DNA of 64,000 bases from Azorhizobium doebereinerae UFLA1-100 (GCF_000473085.1 NZ_AXBA01000016.1:1-64000), one strand, 5' to 3'. Positions 21,003 through 32,790 are shown, counted from the first letter of the stretch. Notes: generated by a model not told the origin, from the sequence alone. Made by a program: numbers and translations.

Positions 21003-21512
21003 ATGAGCGAAGATGCCTCCCCTCCCCCGCCGCCCGAGAGCGCACCCGTTGCGCCGCTGGCGGAGATCGCCGATCTGCTGCCGCCGCGCGGCGCGATCCT
21101 GGGGCTCGACCTCGGCACCAAGACCATCGGGGTCGCCAGTTGCGACCCCGACCGTCGGCTGGCGACCATCGTCGAGACCATCCAGCGCTCGAAATTCACC
21201 CCCGATGCCGCGCGCCTCATCGCATTGGCGGACGAGCGCAAGGCGGTGGCCTTCGTGCTCGGCCTGCCGCTGAACATGGACGGCTCGGAAGGCCCCCGCG
21301 TCCAGGCGAGCCGGGCTTTCGCGCGCAATTTCGCCAGGCTGTCGGGCCGCCCCATCGCCTTCTGGGACGAGCGGCTGTCCACGGTGGCGGTGGAGCGGGC
21401 GCTGATCTCGGCGGACATGAGCCGGGCCAAGCGCGCGACCGTGATCGACCAGCACGCCGCCGCCTTCATCCTCCAGGGCGCCATCGATTTCCTGAACCGG
21501 CGCCGCGCCTGA
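21003..21512 (+). CDS. ruvX: YqgF/RuvX family protein, 16S rRNA maturation nuclease or Holliday junction resolvase
   Basis: 169 aa. The RNase H-like fold is seen in ILGLDLGTKTIGVASCDPDR (first catalytic Asp), VAFVLGLPLNMDGSEGPRVQ, FWDERLSTVAVERAL and KRATVIDQHAAAFILQGAID (late Asp). The N-terminal 30 residues are a Pro/Glu-rich extension. In E. coli YqgF processes the 5' end of 16S rRNA; a resolvase role has also been proposed. It is the only plus-strand gene in this stretch, convergent with dprA. Confidence 0.93.
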   Translation: MSEDASPPPPPESAPVAPLAEIADLLPPRGAILGLDLGTKTIGVASCDPDRRLATIVETIQRSKFTPDAARLIALADERKAVAFVLGLPLNMDGSEGPRVQASRAFARNFARLSGRPIAFWDERLSTVAVERALISADMSRAKRATVIDQHAAAFILQGAIDFLNRRRA

Positions 21513-21572
21513 GGCCATCGGCCGGCGGCCGAAGCCTGCTTGGCATCGGTCGCGGGGCCGATGGGATGGGCC

Positions 21573-22712
21573 TCAGATCAGGGCGACGAGGCCGCCGCGC
21601 TGGCGCTCCAGGCGCCCGGCCAGTTCCAGTTCCAGCAGCACCACCTGCACCTCGGCCGCGCTCGCCCCGGCCAGCCGCACCAGATCGTCCAGCGACGTGG
21701 GCACCGGGGACAGCAGCTCCAGGATGCGGGCGCGCACGCTGTCGTCCGGCCCCGCGCCGCCTTCCCGCGGCGGGGCCGGCGCCTCCACCCGCCCCTCGCC
21801 GTCGTCAGGCAACGGCCGTTCCAGCAGCGGCCTGAGTGCCTCGATCACGTCTTCGGCGCCGGTCACCAGGGTGGCGCCGGACTTCAGCAGCCGGTTGGTG
21901 CCGCCCGCGCGCGGATCGAGCGGCGAACCGGGGATGGCGAATACCTCCCGCCCCTGCTCCGCCGCCAGCCGCGCGGTGATCAGCGAGCCGGAGCGTTCCG
22001 CCGCCTCCACCACCAGCACGCCCAGCGCCATGCCCGAAACCAGCCGGTTGCGGCGGGGAAAGTCCCGCGCCCGCGCCTCCCAGGCCAGCGGCATCTCGGA
22101 CACCACGGCGCCGCTCGCCGCCACCTGCTCGATGAGCGGGATGTTCTCCGCCGGATAGGGCCGCGCCAGGCCGCCGGCGAACACGCCGATGGTGCCGCCC
22201 GTCAGGCTGGCCTCGTGCGCCGCCGTATCGATGCCCCGCGCGAGGCCAGAGACCACGACGAAGCCGGCCGCCGCCAGATCCCGCGCGAACCGTGCCGCGA
22301 GGGTGCGCCCGGCCGCGGACGCGTTACGCGCGCCGACGATCGCCACCTTCGGCGCGGTAAGCACGGCGTCGAGCCCGCGCACGGACAGCACCGGCGGGGC
22401 ATCGTCCAGCACCCGCAAAGCCGGGGGATAGGCAGCATCGCCCAGCAGCACCAGCCGGCCGCCGAGGCGCTCCAGCGTGTCCAGTTCCTGCCCGGCTTCA
22501 TCGATGGAGGGGATGCGCGGGGGCACCAGCCTTCCGCCCCGGCGCGCGAGATGCGGCAAGGCGTCGAGCGCGGCCGCCGCGCCGCCGAACTGGTTCACCA
22601 GGACCCGGAAGGTGCGCGGGCCGACATTCTCGGTCCGGATGAGCCGCAGCCAGTCGAGACGCTGCGCCCTGGAGAGGCGCGTCCCGCTGCCGGTCATCCG
22701 GCCCCCGGTCAT
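21573..22712 (-). CDS. dprA: DNA-processing protein DprA
   Basis: 379 aa. DprA loads RecA on incoming single-stranded DNA during transformation and is widely conserved. An N-terminal SAM-like helical part ([20 protein letters not shown]) is followed by a Rossmann core: [60 protein letters not shown], and [20 protein letters not shown] then [22 protein letters not shown]-terminal winged-helix DML1-like domain follows from about residue 315. The ATG at 22712 overlaps the plsY stop as ATGA, so the two are translationally coupled. Confidence 0.95.
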   Translation of the reverse strand: MTGGRMTGSGTRLSRAQRLDWLRLIRTENVGPRTFRVLVNQFGGAAAALDALPHLARRGGRLVPPRIPSIDEAGQELDTLERLGGRLVLLGDAAYPPALRVLDDAPPVLSVRGLDAVLTAPKVAIVGARNASAAGRTLAARFARDLAAAGFVVVSGLARGIDTAAHEASLTGGTIGVFAGGLARPYPAENIPLIEQVAASGAVVSEMPLAWEARARDFPRRNRLVSGMALGVLVVEAAERSGSLITARLAAEQGREVFAIPGSPLDPRAGGTNRLLKSGATLVTGAEDVIEALRPLLERPLPDDGEGRVEAPAPPREGGAGPDDSVRARILELLSPVPTSLDDLVRLAGASAAEVQVVLLELELAGRLERQRGGLVALI

Positions 22713-23332
22713 CCCTTGGCGCCGATCTTGGTCTCGGTCCCCGAGACGAGGCGGGCGATGTTGGCGTGGTGCTTGGCCCAGAGCAGCAGCGCGAGAAGGG
22801 CCATCAGCACGCCCACCCTCGGCTGGCCGAGCAGCGCCGCCGCCAGCGGCGTGGTGACGGCGGCGGTCAGCGCCGCCAGCGAGGAATAGCGGAACAGATA
22901 GGCCATGCCGAGCCAAGTGACCGCGAACACCAGGGTGGACGGCCAGAACAGGCCGAGGCTGATGCCGAGGAAGGTAGCGACGCCCTTCCCGCCATTGAAC
23001 TTCAGCCACACCGGCAGCAGATGGCCGAGGAAGGCGCCGAGCCCCGCTGCAAGCGCCGCGTCCGGTCCCCAGAGCCAGCCGGCCAAGAGCACCGCCACCG
23101 TCCCCTTCAGGGCATCGCCCAGCAGCGTCGCGGCGGCAAGGTCCTTGCGGCCGGTGCGCAGCACGTTGGTGGCGCCGATGTTGCCGGAGCCGATGGTGCG
23201 GATGTCCGTGGTCCCGGCGAGGCGGGTGATGAGGATGCCGAACGGGATCGAGCCCGCAAGATAGCCGAGCGCGAGCGCGGCCAGCGTGAGGCCGAGGGGA
23301 AGCTGCCACACAAGCACGGAGGACGCCGGCAT
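22709..23332 (-). CDS. plsY: Glycerol-3-phosphate acyltransferase PlsY
   Basis: 207 aa inner-membrane enzyme that acylates glycerol-3-phosphate from acyl-phosphate, starting phospholipid synthesis. Five hydrophobic segments are apparent. The conserved loops are [51 protein letters not shown] and [19 protein letters not shown]. The length is typical. It lies between pyrC-like and dprA in a pyrB-pyrC-plsY-dprA run, an order also seen in other Hyphomicrobiales (from memory). Confidence 0.95.
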   Translation of the reverse strand: MPASSVLVWQLPLGLTLAALALGYLAGSIPFGILITRLAGTTDIRTIGSGNIGATNVLRTGRKDLAAATLLGDALKGTVAVLLAGWLWGPDAALAAGLGAFLGHLLPVWLKFNGGKGVATFLGISLGLFWPSTLVFAVTWLGMAYLFRYSSLAALTAAVTTPLAAALLGQPRVGVLMALLALLLWAKHHANIARLVSGTETKIGAKG

Positions 23333-23390
23333 TCAGGTCTCGTCACTGGCGGGAGGGCGATGCGGCGGGCGCCGCATGCCTCCCAGGATT

Positions 23391-24686
23391 TCAAACGTAT
23401 TCGTACACCGTGCGCCCGGCAACGATGGTGCGCAGCACCCGCCCCTGCAGGCGCGCGCCGTCGAATGGCGTATTGCGCGAGCGCGACTTGAGAAGGGCCG
23501 GGTCGAGCACCCAGGGCATCTCCGCGTCGAACACGATGATGTCCGCCGGCGCCCCCGGCCGCAGCGTGCCGGCGCGCAGGCCCAGCAATTCGGCCGGGCG
23601 GGTGGACAAGGCGTGCAGCACGTTCACCAGGTCCACGTCGCCCGAATGCACCAGGCGCAGGCCCGCGCTGAGCAGGGTTTCGAGGCCGATAGCACCGGCC
23701 TCGGCTTCCGCGAACGGCAGGCGCTTCACCTCCACATCCTGCGGATTGTGGTCCGACACCACCACGTCGATCAGGCCCGAGGCCAGCGCCTGGATAAGCG
23801 CGGCGCGATCCTCCTCCGCCCGCAGCGGCGGGGACACCTTGAAGAAGGTGCGGTACTCGCCGACGTCCAGCTCATTGAAGCTCAGGTGGTTGATGGACAC
23901 CGAGCAAGTGACCGGCAGGCCGGCTTCCTTGGCACGGGCCAGCACCTCCAGCGATTCGCGGCAGGTCAGCGAGGCGGCGTGGTAGCGCCCGCGCACGCCG
24001 TCCACGAGACGCAGGTCGCGCTCCAGCACGATGGTCTCGGCCGCCTTGGGAATGCCCGACAGGCCGAGGCGGGAGGCGAACAGCCCCTCGTTCATGGCCC
24101 CGCCCGACATGGTAGCGTCTTCCGTGTGGTGGACGATCAGCGCGTCGAAGTCGCGGGCGTAGGTAAGCGCGCGGCGCAGCACCTGGGCGGAGGCGAGCGA
24201 GCGGGCGCCGTCGGTGAAGGCCACGGCCCCCGAGGCCTGGAGCAGGCCGATCTCGGTCATCTCCTCGCCATGCAGGCCCTTGGTGAGCGCCGCCATGGGG
24301 TGGACACGCACCACGGCGGTATCGCGGGCGCGGCGCAGGATGAAGTCGACGATGGCCGGATCGTCCACGATCGGGTCGGTATCCGGCTGGCAGACGATGG
24401 TGGTGACGCCGCCCGCCGCCGCCGCATGGCTGGCGGAGGCAAGCGTCTCGCGGTGCTCGGCGCCGGGCTCGCCGACGAAGGCACGCATGTCCACGAGGCC
24501 GGGGGCGATGACGGCGCCGCGGCAGTCCACCACTTCCGCGCCATCGGGCACGCCTGCGGCGGCGATGCCGAAGGCGGCGTCCTTGATGACGCCCTGGGCC
24601 AGCAGCACGTCGCCATGGAAATCCGCCCCGCGCGAGGGATCGACGATGCGGGCGTTGGCGAGCAGGAGGGGGTGCGGTTCGGTCAT
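23391..24686 (-). CDS. pyrC: Dihydroorotase-like protein, probably non-catalytic partner of PyrB
   Basis: 431 aa amidohydrolase-fold protein, starting MTEPHPLLLANARIVDPSRG. It aligns with class I dihydroorotases along its length, but the metal-binding D-x-H-x-H motif reads GLVDMRAFVGEPGAEHRET, with no HxH, and the late DHAPH motif reads SDHNPQ. Both changes remove zinc ligands, so catalysis is unlikely. Known parallels are the inactive dihydroorotase-like chains that scaffold aspartate transcarbamoylase dodecamers (for example in Pseudomonas). It starts 11 bp after pyrB ends, consistent with such a complex. A true dihydroorotase must then exist elsewhere in the genome. Confidence 0.88.
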   Translation of the reverse strand: MTEPHPLLLANARIVDPSRGADFHGDVLLAQGVIKDAAFGIAAAGVPDGAEVVDCRGAVIAPGLVDMRAFVGEPGAEHRETLASASHAAAAGGVTTIVCQPDTDPIVDDPAIVDFILRRARDTAVVRVHPMAALTKGLHGEEMTEIGLLQASGAVAFTDGARSLASAQVLRRALTYARDFDALIVHHTEDATMSGGAMNEGLFASRLGLSGIPKAAETIVLERDLRLVDGVRGRYHAASLTCRESLEVLARAKEAGLPVTCSVSINHLSFNELDVGEYRTFFKVSPPLRAEEDRAALIQALASGLIDVVVSDHNPQDVEVKRLPFAEAEAGAIGLETLLSAGLRLVHSGDVDLVNVLHALSTRPAELLGLRAGTLRPGAPADIIVFDAEMPWVLDPALLKSRSRNTPFDGARLQGRVLRTIVAGRTVYEYV

Positions 24687-24697
24687 GATCGGTCCCC

Positions 24698-25645
24698 TCA
24701 CGCGTTCGGCAGCTTGCGCGCCAGCGCGTCGAGCACCGCCATGCGCACGGCGACGCCCATTTCCACCTGCTCGCGGATCAGCGACTGCGCCCCATCCGCC
24801 ACGGCCGAATCGATCTCGACGCCCCGGTTCATCGGCCCGGGGTGCATGACCAGCGCGTCGGGCTTGGCCCGCTTCAGCTTGGCTTCGTCGAGGCCGTAAT
24901 AATGGAAATATTCCTTCACCGAAGGGATGAAGGAACCCGCCATGCGCTCGCGCTGGAGGCGCAGCATCATCACGATGTCCGCATCCTTCAGCCCGCTCTC
25001 CATGGTGCGGTGGACCTCCACGCCGAAGCGCTCGATGCCGGTGGGCAGCAAGGTGGAAGGCGCCACCACCCGCACCTGCGCGCCCAGCGTATGCAGCAGC
25101 AGGATGTTGGAGCGGGCGACGCGGGAATGCAGGACATCGCCGCACACCGCCACCACGAGCCCGGTGATGCGGCCCTTGTTGCGGCGGATGGTGAGGGCAT
25201 CGAGCAGCGCCTGGGTGGGATGCTCGTGGGCGCCGTCGCCGGCATTGACCACGCAGCAGTCCACCTTGCGCGCCAGCAACGCCACGGCGCCGGAGGCGTG
25301 ATGGCGCACCACCAGGATGTCCGGGTGCATGGCATTCAGCGTCATCGCCGTGTCGATGAGGGTCTCGCCCTTCTTCAGCGACGAGGTGCTGACCGACATG
25401 TTCATCACGTCGGCGCCGAGGCGCTTGCCGGCGATCTCGAAGGACGACTGCGTGCGCGTCGAGGCTTCGAAGAACAGGTTGATCTGGGTTCGGCCGCGCA
25501 GCGTGGTGCGCTTCTTCTCGATCTGCCGGTTGAGGACGACGAATTCCTCGGCCAGATCCAGGAGGCCGACGATTTCCGGTGCGGAAAGCCCTTCGATGCC
25601 GATCAGGTCACGGCGCTCGAGGGTGAAGGCGGAGGCTTCGTTCAT
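24698..25645 (-). CDS. pyrB: Aspartate carbamoyltransferase catalytic chain
   Basis: 315 aa. Condenses carbamoyl phosphate and aspartate in pyrimidine synthesis. The signatures are intact: [20 protein letters not shown] (carbamoyl phosphate binding, STRT), [40 protein letters not shown] (HPTQ), and [20 protein letters not shown]. It is the first gene of a pyrB-pyrC-plsY-dprA run. The 300-bp divergent gap upstream probably carries its promoter. No PyrI regulatory chain is nearby, consistent with the type that complexes with a dihydroorotase-like partner. Confidence 0.96.
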   Translation of the reverse strand: MNEASAFTLERRDLIGIEGLSAPEIVGLLDLAEEFVVLNRQIEKKRTTLRGRTQINLFFEASTRTQSSFEIAGKRLGADVMNMSVSTSSLKKGETLIDTAMTLNAMHPDILVVRHHASGAVALLARKVDCCVVNAGDGAHEHPTQALLDALTIRRNKGRITGLVVAVCGDVLHSRVARSNILLLHTLGAQVRVVAPSTLLPTGIERFGVEVHRTMESGLKDADIVMMLRLQRERMAGSFIPSVKEYFHYYGLDEAKLKRAKPDALVMHPGPMNRGVEIDSAVADGAQSLIREQVEMGVAVRMAVLDALARKLPNA

Positions 25646-25945
25646 GGCAGGCCGGAGCCTTAGCGAGACTCGCCCTACGGAGCAAGCGTGCGATAGGGAC
25701 GCGGCCCGCGCCCGCGTCTTGCTTCCGCCTCAAAGGCCGCGGCGGGCCCGATGTCGCCATTTTGGTTTCCAAGTAGACACAAGTTCGACTTGGTTCGTTC
25801 AGTCCGCATTCAGCGCAGGAACCGAGTATTAACAACGTCGTGATAGAGGCCATAATTTAGCTTCGATCCCGATCGATGAAAGCAATGACGGCGTTTAAGG
25901 GCGGCCAGTGAACGCGGGTCGAGAGCGACGTTCAGGAGACTTGTA
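25646..25945. promoter_or_regulatory. Divergent promoter region of pyrB and the proline-rich protein gene
   Basis: A 300-bp gap with no supported gene. It is AT-richer than its flanks, with a nested dyad around 25769-25793 (CCAAGT/ACTTGG, inner CAAGT-TCG-ACTTG). That could be an operator. The promoters themselves cannot be placed with confidence. Confidence 0.4.
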
Positions 25946-26380
25946 ATGATGGGCAGTGTATCGAAACGGGTCGCCGCGCTCGGCCTCGTTGCTGCGCTAG
26001 GTTTGACCGCCGCATCCCCGGCTTTTTCCGCCTCGCTGGCCGGCGGCGCGGGCGCGCTCGCCCCCCGGACCCCGGCGCAGGTGACGACGGTGCAGTATTA
26101 CGGCCCGCATTACGGCCCGCCGCCGCCCTGCTGGAACTGCGGCCGCCGCAACAACAACAATGGCGCCGCCGTCGGCGCGGGCATCGCGCTCGGCATCCTG
26201 GGCGCGGCCGCCATCGCCGGCGCGGCCAGCGCCTCGCCCCCGCCGCCGCCGGTCTATTACGCGCCGCCGCCGCCCCCGACCGTCTATTACGCGCCGCCCC
26301 CGCCGCCGCCGGTGGTCTATCAGGGCCCGGCGCGGTGCTGGTACGGCGGCCCGCAGGGTGGCTACTGGGGCCCCTGCTGA
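25946..26380 (+). CDS. Secreted or envelope proline/tyrosine-rich protein, hypothetical
   Basis: 144 aa. A signal peptide (MMGSVSKRVAALGLVAALGL, cleavage near AFSA) leads into a short region with WNCG, an Asn run, a glycine/alanine hydrophobic segment (GAAVGAGIALGILGAAAIAG) and a repeated PPPPxVYYAPPPPP tail ending in WYGGPQGGYWGPC. The glycine-zipper-like helix and two late Cys residues suggest an envelope-associated small protein. Function unknown. AGGAG lies 7 nt before the ATG at 25946, and a strong terminator follows, so it is a single-gene unit. Confidence 0.75.
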   Translation: MMGSVSKRVAALGLVAALGLTAASPAFSASLAGGAGALAPRTPAQVTTVQYYGPHYGPPPPCWNCGRRNNNNGAAVGAGIALGILGAAAIAGAASASPPPPPVYYAPPPPPTVYYAPPPPPPVVYQGPARCWYGGPQGGYWGPC

Positions 26381-26398
26381 GGGTTCACCAGCTTGACG

Positions 26399-26432
26399 AC
26401 AAGGGCGGCCTCCGGGGCCGCCCTTTTTGTTT
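26399..26432 (+). terminator. Terminator of the proline-rich protein gene
   Basis: AAGGGCGGCC and GGCCGCCCTT form a 10-bp stem with a 5-nt loop, then TTTGTTT. Confidence 0.9.
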
Positions 26433-26437
26433 GCGGC

Positions 26438-27376
26438 CTAGCCGGCAATGAGGCCGACGAGCGAGAGCACCAGCGGCAGCGAGACCGCCGCCGCGAGGAT
26501 CTGCACGGTCAGCATCTCCGCCAGCAGCGGTGCGTCGCCCCCCATCTGTCGCGCCAGGACATAGCCGTTCGGCGCCGAAGGCACGGCGCAGACGATGGCG
26601 AGGACCGCCAGTTCCGTGCCGCCCAGGCCGAACACGAGGCCGAGGGCCACCGCTACCGTCGGCTTCGCCAGCAGCTTGAGCGCCACCGCCACGAACACCA
26701 CCGGCTTCAGCGCGGTCAAACGGTCGAGCACCAGCCCGCCGCCCACCACCAGCAGGCCCAGCGCCAGCGAAGCCCGGCCGAGAATATCACCGAACTCGAC
26801 CACCACCGGCGGCACCGGGACGGCGAAGCCGTTGAGCAGCGCCCCGGCACCGCAGGACCAGATGAAGGGATTGCGCGCCAGCTGGCTGGCGATGAAGCGC
26901 GGGGTCGGGGCATGCGAGCCGACATAGCGGGCCAGCACGATGACGCAGATCACGTTGACCGCCGGGATCATCGCCACCAGCGCGACCGCCGCCACCGTCA
27001 CGCCCGCCGCGCCGTAGAGCCCTCCGGCGACGGCCAGCGCGACATAGGTGTTCCAGCGCGTGACGCCCTGGAACAGCGAGGTGAAGGCCGGCCCGTTCAG
27101 GCCCATGAGCCGCGACAGCGGCTCGCGCGCCAGCAGCAGCAGCGCCGACATGACGAGGATGGCGCCGAGCATGGCGCCGACCACCGCCACCACGCTGACC
27201 CCGCGCAGGTCCGCCTTCACGGCCGAGACCAGCAGCAGCGCCGGAAACAGCACGTAATAGGTCAGTTGCTCGAGGGCGATCCAATGCTCCGGCCGCTTCA
27301 GCAGGATGCGCCGCAGCAGCACGCCAAGGAGAATGACCAGGAAGACGGGAACGAGGGCAGTCAGGATGCTGGACAT
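26438..27376 (-). CDS. AEC (auxin efflux carrier) family permease
   Basis: 312 aa integral membrane protein with about ten hydrophobic segments in two five-helix halves. The N-terminus MSSILTALVPVFLVILLGVL, the block RWNTYVALAVAGGLYG, LARNPFIWSCGAGALLNGF, and the late CAVPSAPNGYVLARQMGG (a conserved P-[ST]-x-x-N motif) fit the AEC family of carboxylate or metabolite exporters. The substrate cannot be inferred. The ATG at 27376 is chosen where similarity begins, although the frame is open to 27598. It converges with the proline-rich protein gene. Confidence 0.85.
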   Translation of the reverse strand: MSSILTALVPVFLVILLGVLLRRILLKRPEHWIALEQLTYYVLFPALLLVSAVKADLRGVSVVAVVGAMLGAILVMSALLLLAREPLSRLMGLNGPAFTSLFQGVTRWNTYVALAVAGGLYGAAGVTVAAVALVAMIPAVNVICVIVLARYVGSHAPTPRFIASQLARNPFIWSCGAGALLNGFAVPVPPVVVEFGDILGRASLALGLLVVGGGLVLDRLTALKPVVFVAVALKLLAKPTVAVALGLVFGLGGTELAVLAIVCAVPSAPNGYVLARQMGGDAPLLAEMLTVQILAAAVSLPLVLSLVGLIAG

Positions 27377-27691
27377 GAACGCGGCACCAACAACAAGGCC
27401 CGCCTCCCATAGACTGCCCGCCGGCGGGGCGCCAGCCACGCGCCACCGGGGCCGGGTCGGCATTCCTGGATATGGACGGAAGCTCGTTTGCGGAGGGGCG
27501 GCCCGGCCGTCTGCACGACCAGCCCCCAAGTGCAGCCCCAAACCGCAGGCCGCTCGGCAAGCCGGCGATTCGCGGCCGGCATCCATCCGGGGCCGCACGG
27601 CCGGCTGCCTCGGTCAGATGTTGGCGAACAGGCGGAACCGGCACGCGACGGGCGGCGCGCCGCGCCACCCGCATCTGTCGCTGCGTCCGCC
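27377..27691. other. Intergenic stretch upstream of the AEC permease
   Basis: 315 bp between the permease start and the alaS stop. Frames are open because of the high GC content, but none has a ribosome-binding site and recognisable sequence. It presumably holds the permease promoter. Confidence 0.5.
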
Positions 27692-30337
27692 TCAGGCGGT
27701 CAGCGCCGCCTCGATGGCGGCGAGCGCGGCTTCAGCCTTGGCGCCATCAGGGCCACCGCCCTGGGCCATGTCCGGACGGCCGCCGCCGCCCTTGCCGCCC
27801 AGCACTTCCACGCCAGTGCGCACCAGCGTCTGGGCATCGAACTTGCCGGCGAGGTCCGCCGTGACGCCGACCACCAGGGCGCCTTTGCCATCGGCCGAGG
27901 TATTGGCCACGGCGACCACGCCGGAGCCGATCTTGGCCTTGCCCTGGTCCACGATGGCCTTGAGATCCTTCGGATCGGCACCCTCTAGGGCAATGCGCAT
28001 GTAGCGCGTGCCGCCGACCTCCACCACCTTGGGGCCGGCCTCATCGCCGCCGCCCATGGCGAGCTTCTTGCGCGCCTCGGCGAGGTCGCGCTCCAGCTTG
28101 CGCCGCTCATCGACGAGGGCGGCGACGCGCGCCTCCACTTCCGGCACCGACACCTTCAGCGTGCCGGCGGTGGCCAGCAGGGCGGTGTTGGCCGCATTGA
28201 GATGCCGCCGGGCGGCGGTGGCGGTCAGCGCCTCCAGGCGCCGCACGCCCGCGGCGACGCCGCTGTCGGACAGTACCGAGACGATGCCGATGTCGCCGGT
28301 GCGGCGCACGTGGGTGCCGCCGCACAGTTCCACCGAATATGGCGCGCCATTGCCGTCGTCCGTGCCCATGGAGACCACGCGCACCTCGTCGCCATACTTC
28401 TCGCCGAACAGCGCCCGCGCGCCCGAGGCGACCGCGTCGTCCACCGCCATGATGCGGGTCTCGACCGGCTCGTTGCGCAGCACATAGGTGTTGGCGATGT
28501 CCTCCACCTGCGCCAGTTCCTCCGCCGTCACCGGCTTGGGATGGCTGAAGTCGAAGCGCAGGCGGTCGGCGGACACCAGCGAACCCTTCTGGGCCACGTG
28601 GTCGCCCAGCACCCGGCGCAGCGCCTCATGCAGCAGATGGGTGGCCGAATGGTTAGCGCGAATGCCCGCGCGGCGGTCGTGATCGACCTTCAGCTCCAGC
28701 GGCGTGCCGATCTTCAGCGTGCCCTCGGTGACCTCGACCTCGTGCACGAAAACGTCGCCCAGCTTCTTCTGGGTGTTGAGCACGGTGGCCTTCACGCCTT
28801 CGCCGACCAGGGTGCCGGTATCGCCCACCTGGCCGCCGGATTCGCCATAGAAGGGGGTCTGGTTCAGGACCACGAGGCCCCGCGCGCCCGACGCAAGCTC
28901 GGTGGTCTCAGCCCCGTCCTTGACGATGGCGCGCACGGCACCCTCGGCCTGCTCGGTGTCATAACCGAGGAATTCGGTCGCGCCTTCGCGCTCGCGCACC
29001 GCGAACCAGACGGTGTCGGTCGAGGCCTCGCCGGAACCGGCCCAATTGGCACGGGCCTCCGCCTTCTGCTTCGCCATGGCGGCGTCGAAGCCCGCCCGCT
29101 CGACCTCGATGCCGCGGCCGCGCAGGGCGTCCTCGGTCAGGTCCAGCGGGAAACCGTAGGTGTCATAGAGCTTGAAGGCGACGTCGCCGGGGAAACGGGC
29201 GCCGGACACCAGGCCCGCGCTGGACTCTTCCAGCAGCGAGAGGCCGCGCTCCAGGGTGCGGCGGAAGCGGGTCTCTTCCAGCTGCAGCGTCTCGGTGGCG
29301 AGCGGCTCGGCGCGAACGATCTCGGGATAGGCCCGGCCCATCTCGCGCACCAGCACCGGCACCAGGCGGTGCATCAGCGGATCGCGGGCGCCGAGCAGCT
29401 GGGCGTGGCGCATGGCCCGGCGCATGATCCGGCGCAGCACGTAGCCGCGGCCCTCGTTGGAGGGCAGCACGCCGTCGGCGATCAGGAAGACCGACGAGCG
29501 CAGATGATCGGCGATGACGCGGTGGCTGGCCTTCTGCGGGCCATCGGACGGCACGTTGGTCAGTTCCGCGACCTCGGCGATGATCGCCCGCATGAGGTCG
29601 GTCTCGTAATTGTCGTGGGTGCCCTGGAGCAGCGCGGAGATGCGCTCCAGGCCCATGCCGGTGTCGATGGACGGCCGGGGCAGGTTGAGCCGCTCGCCGG
29701 GGAGCTGCTCGTACTGCATGAACACGAGGTTCCAGATCTCGATGAAGCGGTCGCCGTCCTCGTCGGGCGAGCCGGGCGGGCCGCCGGGGATGTGGTCACC
29801 GTGGTCGAAGAAGATTTCCGAGCACGGGCCGCACGGGCCGGTGTCGCCCATGGCCCAGAAATTGTCCGAGGTGGGGATGCGGATGATGCGGCTCTCGGGC
29901 AGGCCGGCGATCTTGCGCCACAGGTCGAAGGCCACGTCATCGTCATGATAGACGGTGACGAGCAGCTTCTCCTTGGGCAGCTCCCATTCCTTGGTGATCA
30001 GGCCCCAGGCGAGCTCGATCGCGCGGTCCTTGAAATAGTCGCCGAAGGAGAAATTCCCCAGCATCTCGAAGAAGGTGTGATGCCGCGCGGTATAGCCCAC
30101 ATTGTCGAGATCGTTGTGCTTGCCACCGGCGCGCACGCACTTCTGCGCCGTGACGGCGCGGGCATAGGGGCGCTTCTCGACGCCGGTGAAGACGTTCTTG
30201 AACTGCACCATGCCGGCGTTGGTGAACATCAAGGTGGGGTCGTTGCGCGGCACCAGCGGGGAGGACGCGACCGCCTCGTGCCCGTTCTTGACGAAGTAGT
30301 CGATGAAGCTCGACCGGATCTCGTTCACGCCGCTCAT
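27692..30337 (-). CDS. alaS: Alanyl-tRNA synthetase
   Basis: 881 aa, full length. The class II catalytic core is at 1-250 ([58 protein letters not shown]), with a tRNA-recognition helical region to about 460, the editing domain ([11 protein letters not shown] metal motif, and the Cys-x3-His zinc ligands in [15 protein letters not shown]), and a C-Ala oligomerisation domain with DHHA1-like glycine-rich RPDMAQGGG. Charges tRNA-Ala and clears mischarged Ser/Gly. ATG 30337 is chosen as the family start. Position downstream of recA is conserved across alphaproteobacteria. Confidence 0.97.
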   Translation of the reverse strand: MSGVNEIRSSFIDYFVKNGHEAVASSPLVPRNDPTLMFTNAGMVQFKNVFTGVEKRPYARAVTAQKCVRAGGKHNDLDNVGYTARHHTFFEMLGNFSFGDYFKDRAIELAWGLITKEWELPKEKLLVTVYHDDDVAFDLWRKIAGLPESRIIRIPTSDNFWAMGDTGPCGPCSEIFFDHGDHIPGGPPGSPDEDGDRFIEIWNLVFMQYEQLPGERLNLPRPSIDTGMGLERISALLQGTHDNYETDLMRAIIAEVAELTNVPSDGPQKASHRVIADHLRSSVFLIADGVLPSNEGRGYVLRRIMRRAMRHAQLLGARDPLMHRLVPVLVREMGRAYPEIVRAEPLATETLQLEETRFRRTLERGLSLLEESSAGLVSGARFPGDVAFKLYDTYGFPLDLTEDALRGRGIEVERAGFDAAMAKQKAEARANWAGSGEASTDTVWFAVREREGATEFLGYDTEQAEGAVRAIVKDGAETTELASGARGLVVLNQTPFYGESGGQVGDTGTLVGEGVKATVLNTQKKLGDVFVHEVEVTEGTLKIGTPLELKVDHDRRAGIRANHSATHLLHEALRRVLGDHVAQKGSLVSADRLRFDFSHPKPVTAEELAQVEDIANTYVLRNEPVETRIMAVDDAVASGARALFGEKYGDEVRVVSMGTDDGNGAPYSVELCGGTHVRRTGDIGIVSVLSDSGVAAGVRRLEALTATAARRHLNAANTALLATAGTLKVSVPEVEARVAALVDERRKLERDLAEARKKLAMGGGDEAGPKVVEVGGTRYMRIALEGADPKDLKAIVDQGKAKIGSGVVAVANTSADGKGALVVGVTADLAGKFDAQTLVRTGVEVLGGKGGGGRPDMAQGGGPDGAKAEAALAAIEAALTA

Positions 30338-30729
30338 GTACCGGCACCACACCCTGTAGACCAGAACCACGCAGGCCGCGCCGGGGGGCGCGCCCGCCTT
30401 CCCCGCCGGATGGCCGGACGCCGCCCGCCCTCAAGGCCACGCAGCGCCCAAAAAGGGACATGATCGTTTAACGGCGCCCCCCGCGCTTGTCCAGCAAGCC
30501 CCGGCCGGGGCCGCCCCGCGCAACACGGGGGCAGCGCCTGCCGCGCCTCCCGGGCACGCCGATGGCCGCGTCGGGATTACTCTCCCGCACAACCGGAAGG
30601 GCGATACCTCGCCCACCCCGAAGCCCGCACGGCACGCGCCTCGCCGCCCCCTTGAAACACATCGGGCGGCCACCGCCGCCCGATCCCGTCCTCCGCTCGG
30701 GACCGAAGCCCCTGGATGCGTCCGGGGAC
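30338..30729. other. Intergenic stretch between recA and alaS
   Basis: 392 bp with no supported gene. It holds a 10-bp hairpin at 30661-30684 and presumably the alaS promoter. The open frames here lack a ribosome-binding site and recognisable sequence. Confidence 0.5.
30661..30684 (-). terminator. Hairpin downstream of recA, candidate terminator
   Basis: ATCGGGCGGC and GCCGCCCGAT form a perfect 10-bp stem with a 4-nt loop, 45 bp past the recA stop. There is no good U-run, so efficiency is doubtful. Confidence 0.45.
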
Positions 30730-31815
<1,086 letters not shown>

Positions 31816-31879
31816 CGCCGCGCTCCGTGCCTGGCGCAAGAGGAATGCTTGCGAGAATTTCGTACCGCATTTGTTCTCT

Positions 31880-31894
31880 GTTCGCAATATGTTC
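31880..31894 (-). promoter_or_regulatory. LexA box of recA
   Basis: GTTCGCAATATGTTC matches the alphaproteobacterial SOS box GTTC-N7-GTTC (GAAC-N7-GAAC on the recA strand). It lies 65 bp upstream of the recA start. A further GTTC at 31873 lies just outside it. Confidence 0.88.
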
Positions 31895-32039
31895 TTTTCA
31901 TCCCGCGCCGCGGCACGGCCCGCCGCGCAGGCTCGATAAACGACAGGAGCGCCAGCCGGCCCGGCTGGCGCTCCACGCCATCATCCGTCAGGACCGTCCA
32001 GTCCGGGCGGCCATCGATCGAAGCGGACGCCCGTTTCGG

Positions 32040-32615
32040 TCAGAACGGAATTTCGTCGTCCATGTCATCGGCCGGGCGTCCGCCGCCGGAGCGCCCGCCA
32101 CCGCCCGAGCTGCTGGAGCCGGCACCGCCGGAGCGAGCGCCGCTCGCGCCGCCGCTGTAGCCGCCGCCACCGAAGCTGCTGCCGCCACCGCCCATCGGGC
32201 TGGACGAGCCGAAATCGGAGCTACCGCTGCTATAGTCGTCTCCGCCCTCGCTGCCGCCGCCGCTGCGGCCGTCGAGCAAGGTGAGCTCGCCACGGTAGGG
32301 GCGCAGCACCACTTCGGTGAAATAGCGCTCCTGGCCCTGCTGGTCGGTCGCCTTGCGGGTCTCCAGCTGGCCTTCGATATAGACCTTCGAGCCCTTCTTC
32401 AGGAACCGCTCGGCCACGCCCACGAGATTCTCGTTGAAGATGGCCACCGAATGCCATTCCGTGCGCTCGCGGCGCTCGCCGGACGCCTTGTCGCGCCAGG
32501 TCTCCGAGGTGGCGATGCGCAGGTTGCACACCCGCCCGCCGTTCTGGAACGCACGCACTTCCGGATCCCGGCCGAGATTGCCGACCAGGATCACCTTGTT
32601 GACGCTGCCGGCCAT
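32040..32615 (-). CDS. ssb: Single-stranded DNA-binding protein
   Basis: 191 aa. The OB-fold domain covers about 1-115 ([59 protein letters not shown]), then a Gly/Ser-rich linker and the acidic tip DDMDDEIPF, which recruits partner proteins. It coats single-stranded DNA in replication and repair. ATG 32615. Its upstream region carries two LexA-type boxes shared with the divergent uvrA gene, so SOS control of ssb is likely. That inference comes from their position. Confidence 0.96.
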   Translation of the reverse strand: MAGSVNKVILVGNLGRDPEVRAFQNGGRVCNLRIATSETWRDKASGERRERTEWHSVAIFNENLVGVAERFLKKGSKVYIEGQLETRKATDQQGQERYFTEVVLRPYRGELTLLDGRSGGGSEGGDDYSSGSSDFGSSSPMGGGGSSFGGGGYSGGASGARSGGAGSSSSGGGGRSGGGRPADDMDDEIPF

Positions 32616-32790
32616 AGGGGTCTCCACTTTACCAAAAACGCGTCCATCGACGTCCGGCCGTCGCGCCGGGGTCCCCGCCCCATCGCCACGCCGCAGCCGA
32701 TTTCCGCTCTCGCCGCACCCTAGCGGTCCTGTGGAGGGATGCGAGGGCGCGCCGGGGTTGTCCACGAAAATGGGCGCTGCGCGGGATTAT

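Noticed and set aside
28202-30463. Plus-strand frame of more than 750 codons opposite alaS
   Set aside because: Same GC effect; the minus strand encodes a complete alanyl-tRNA synthetase.
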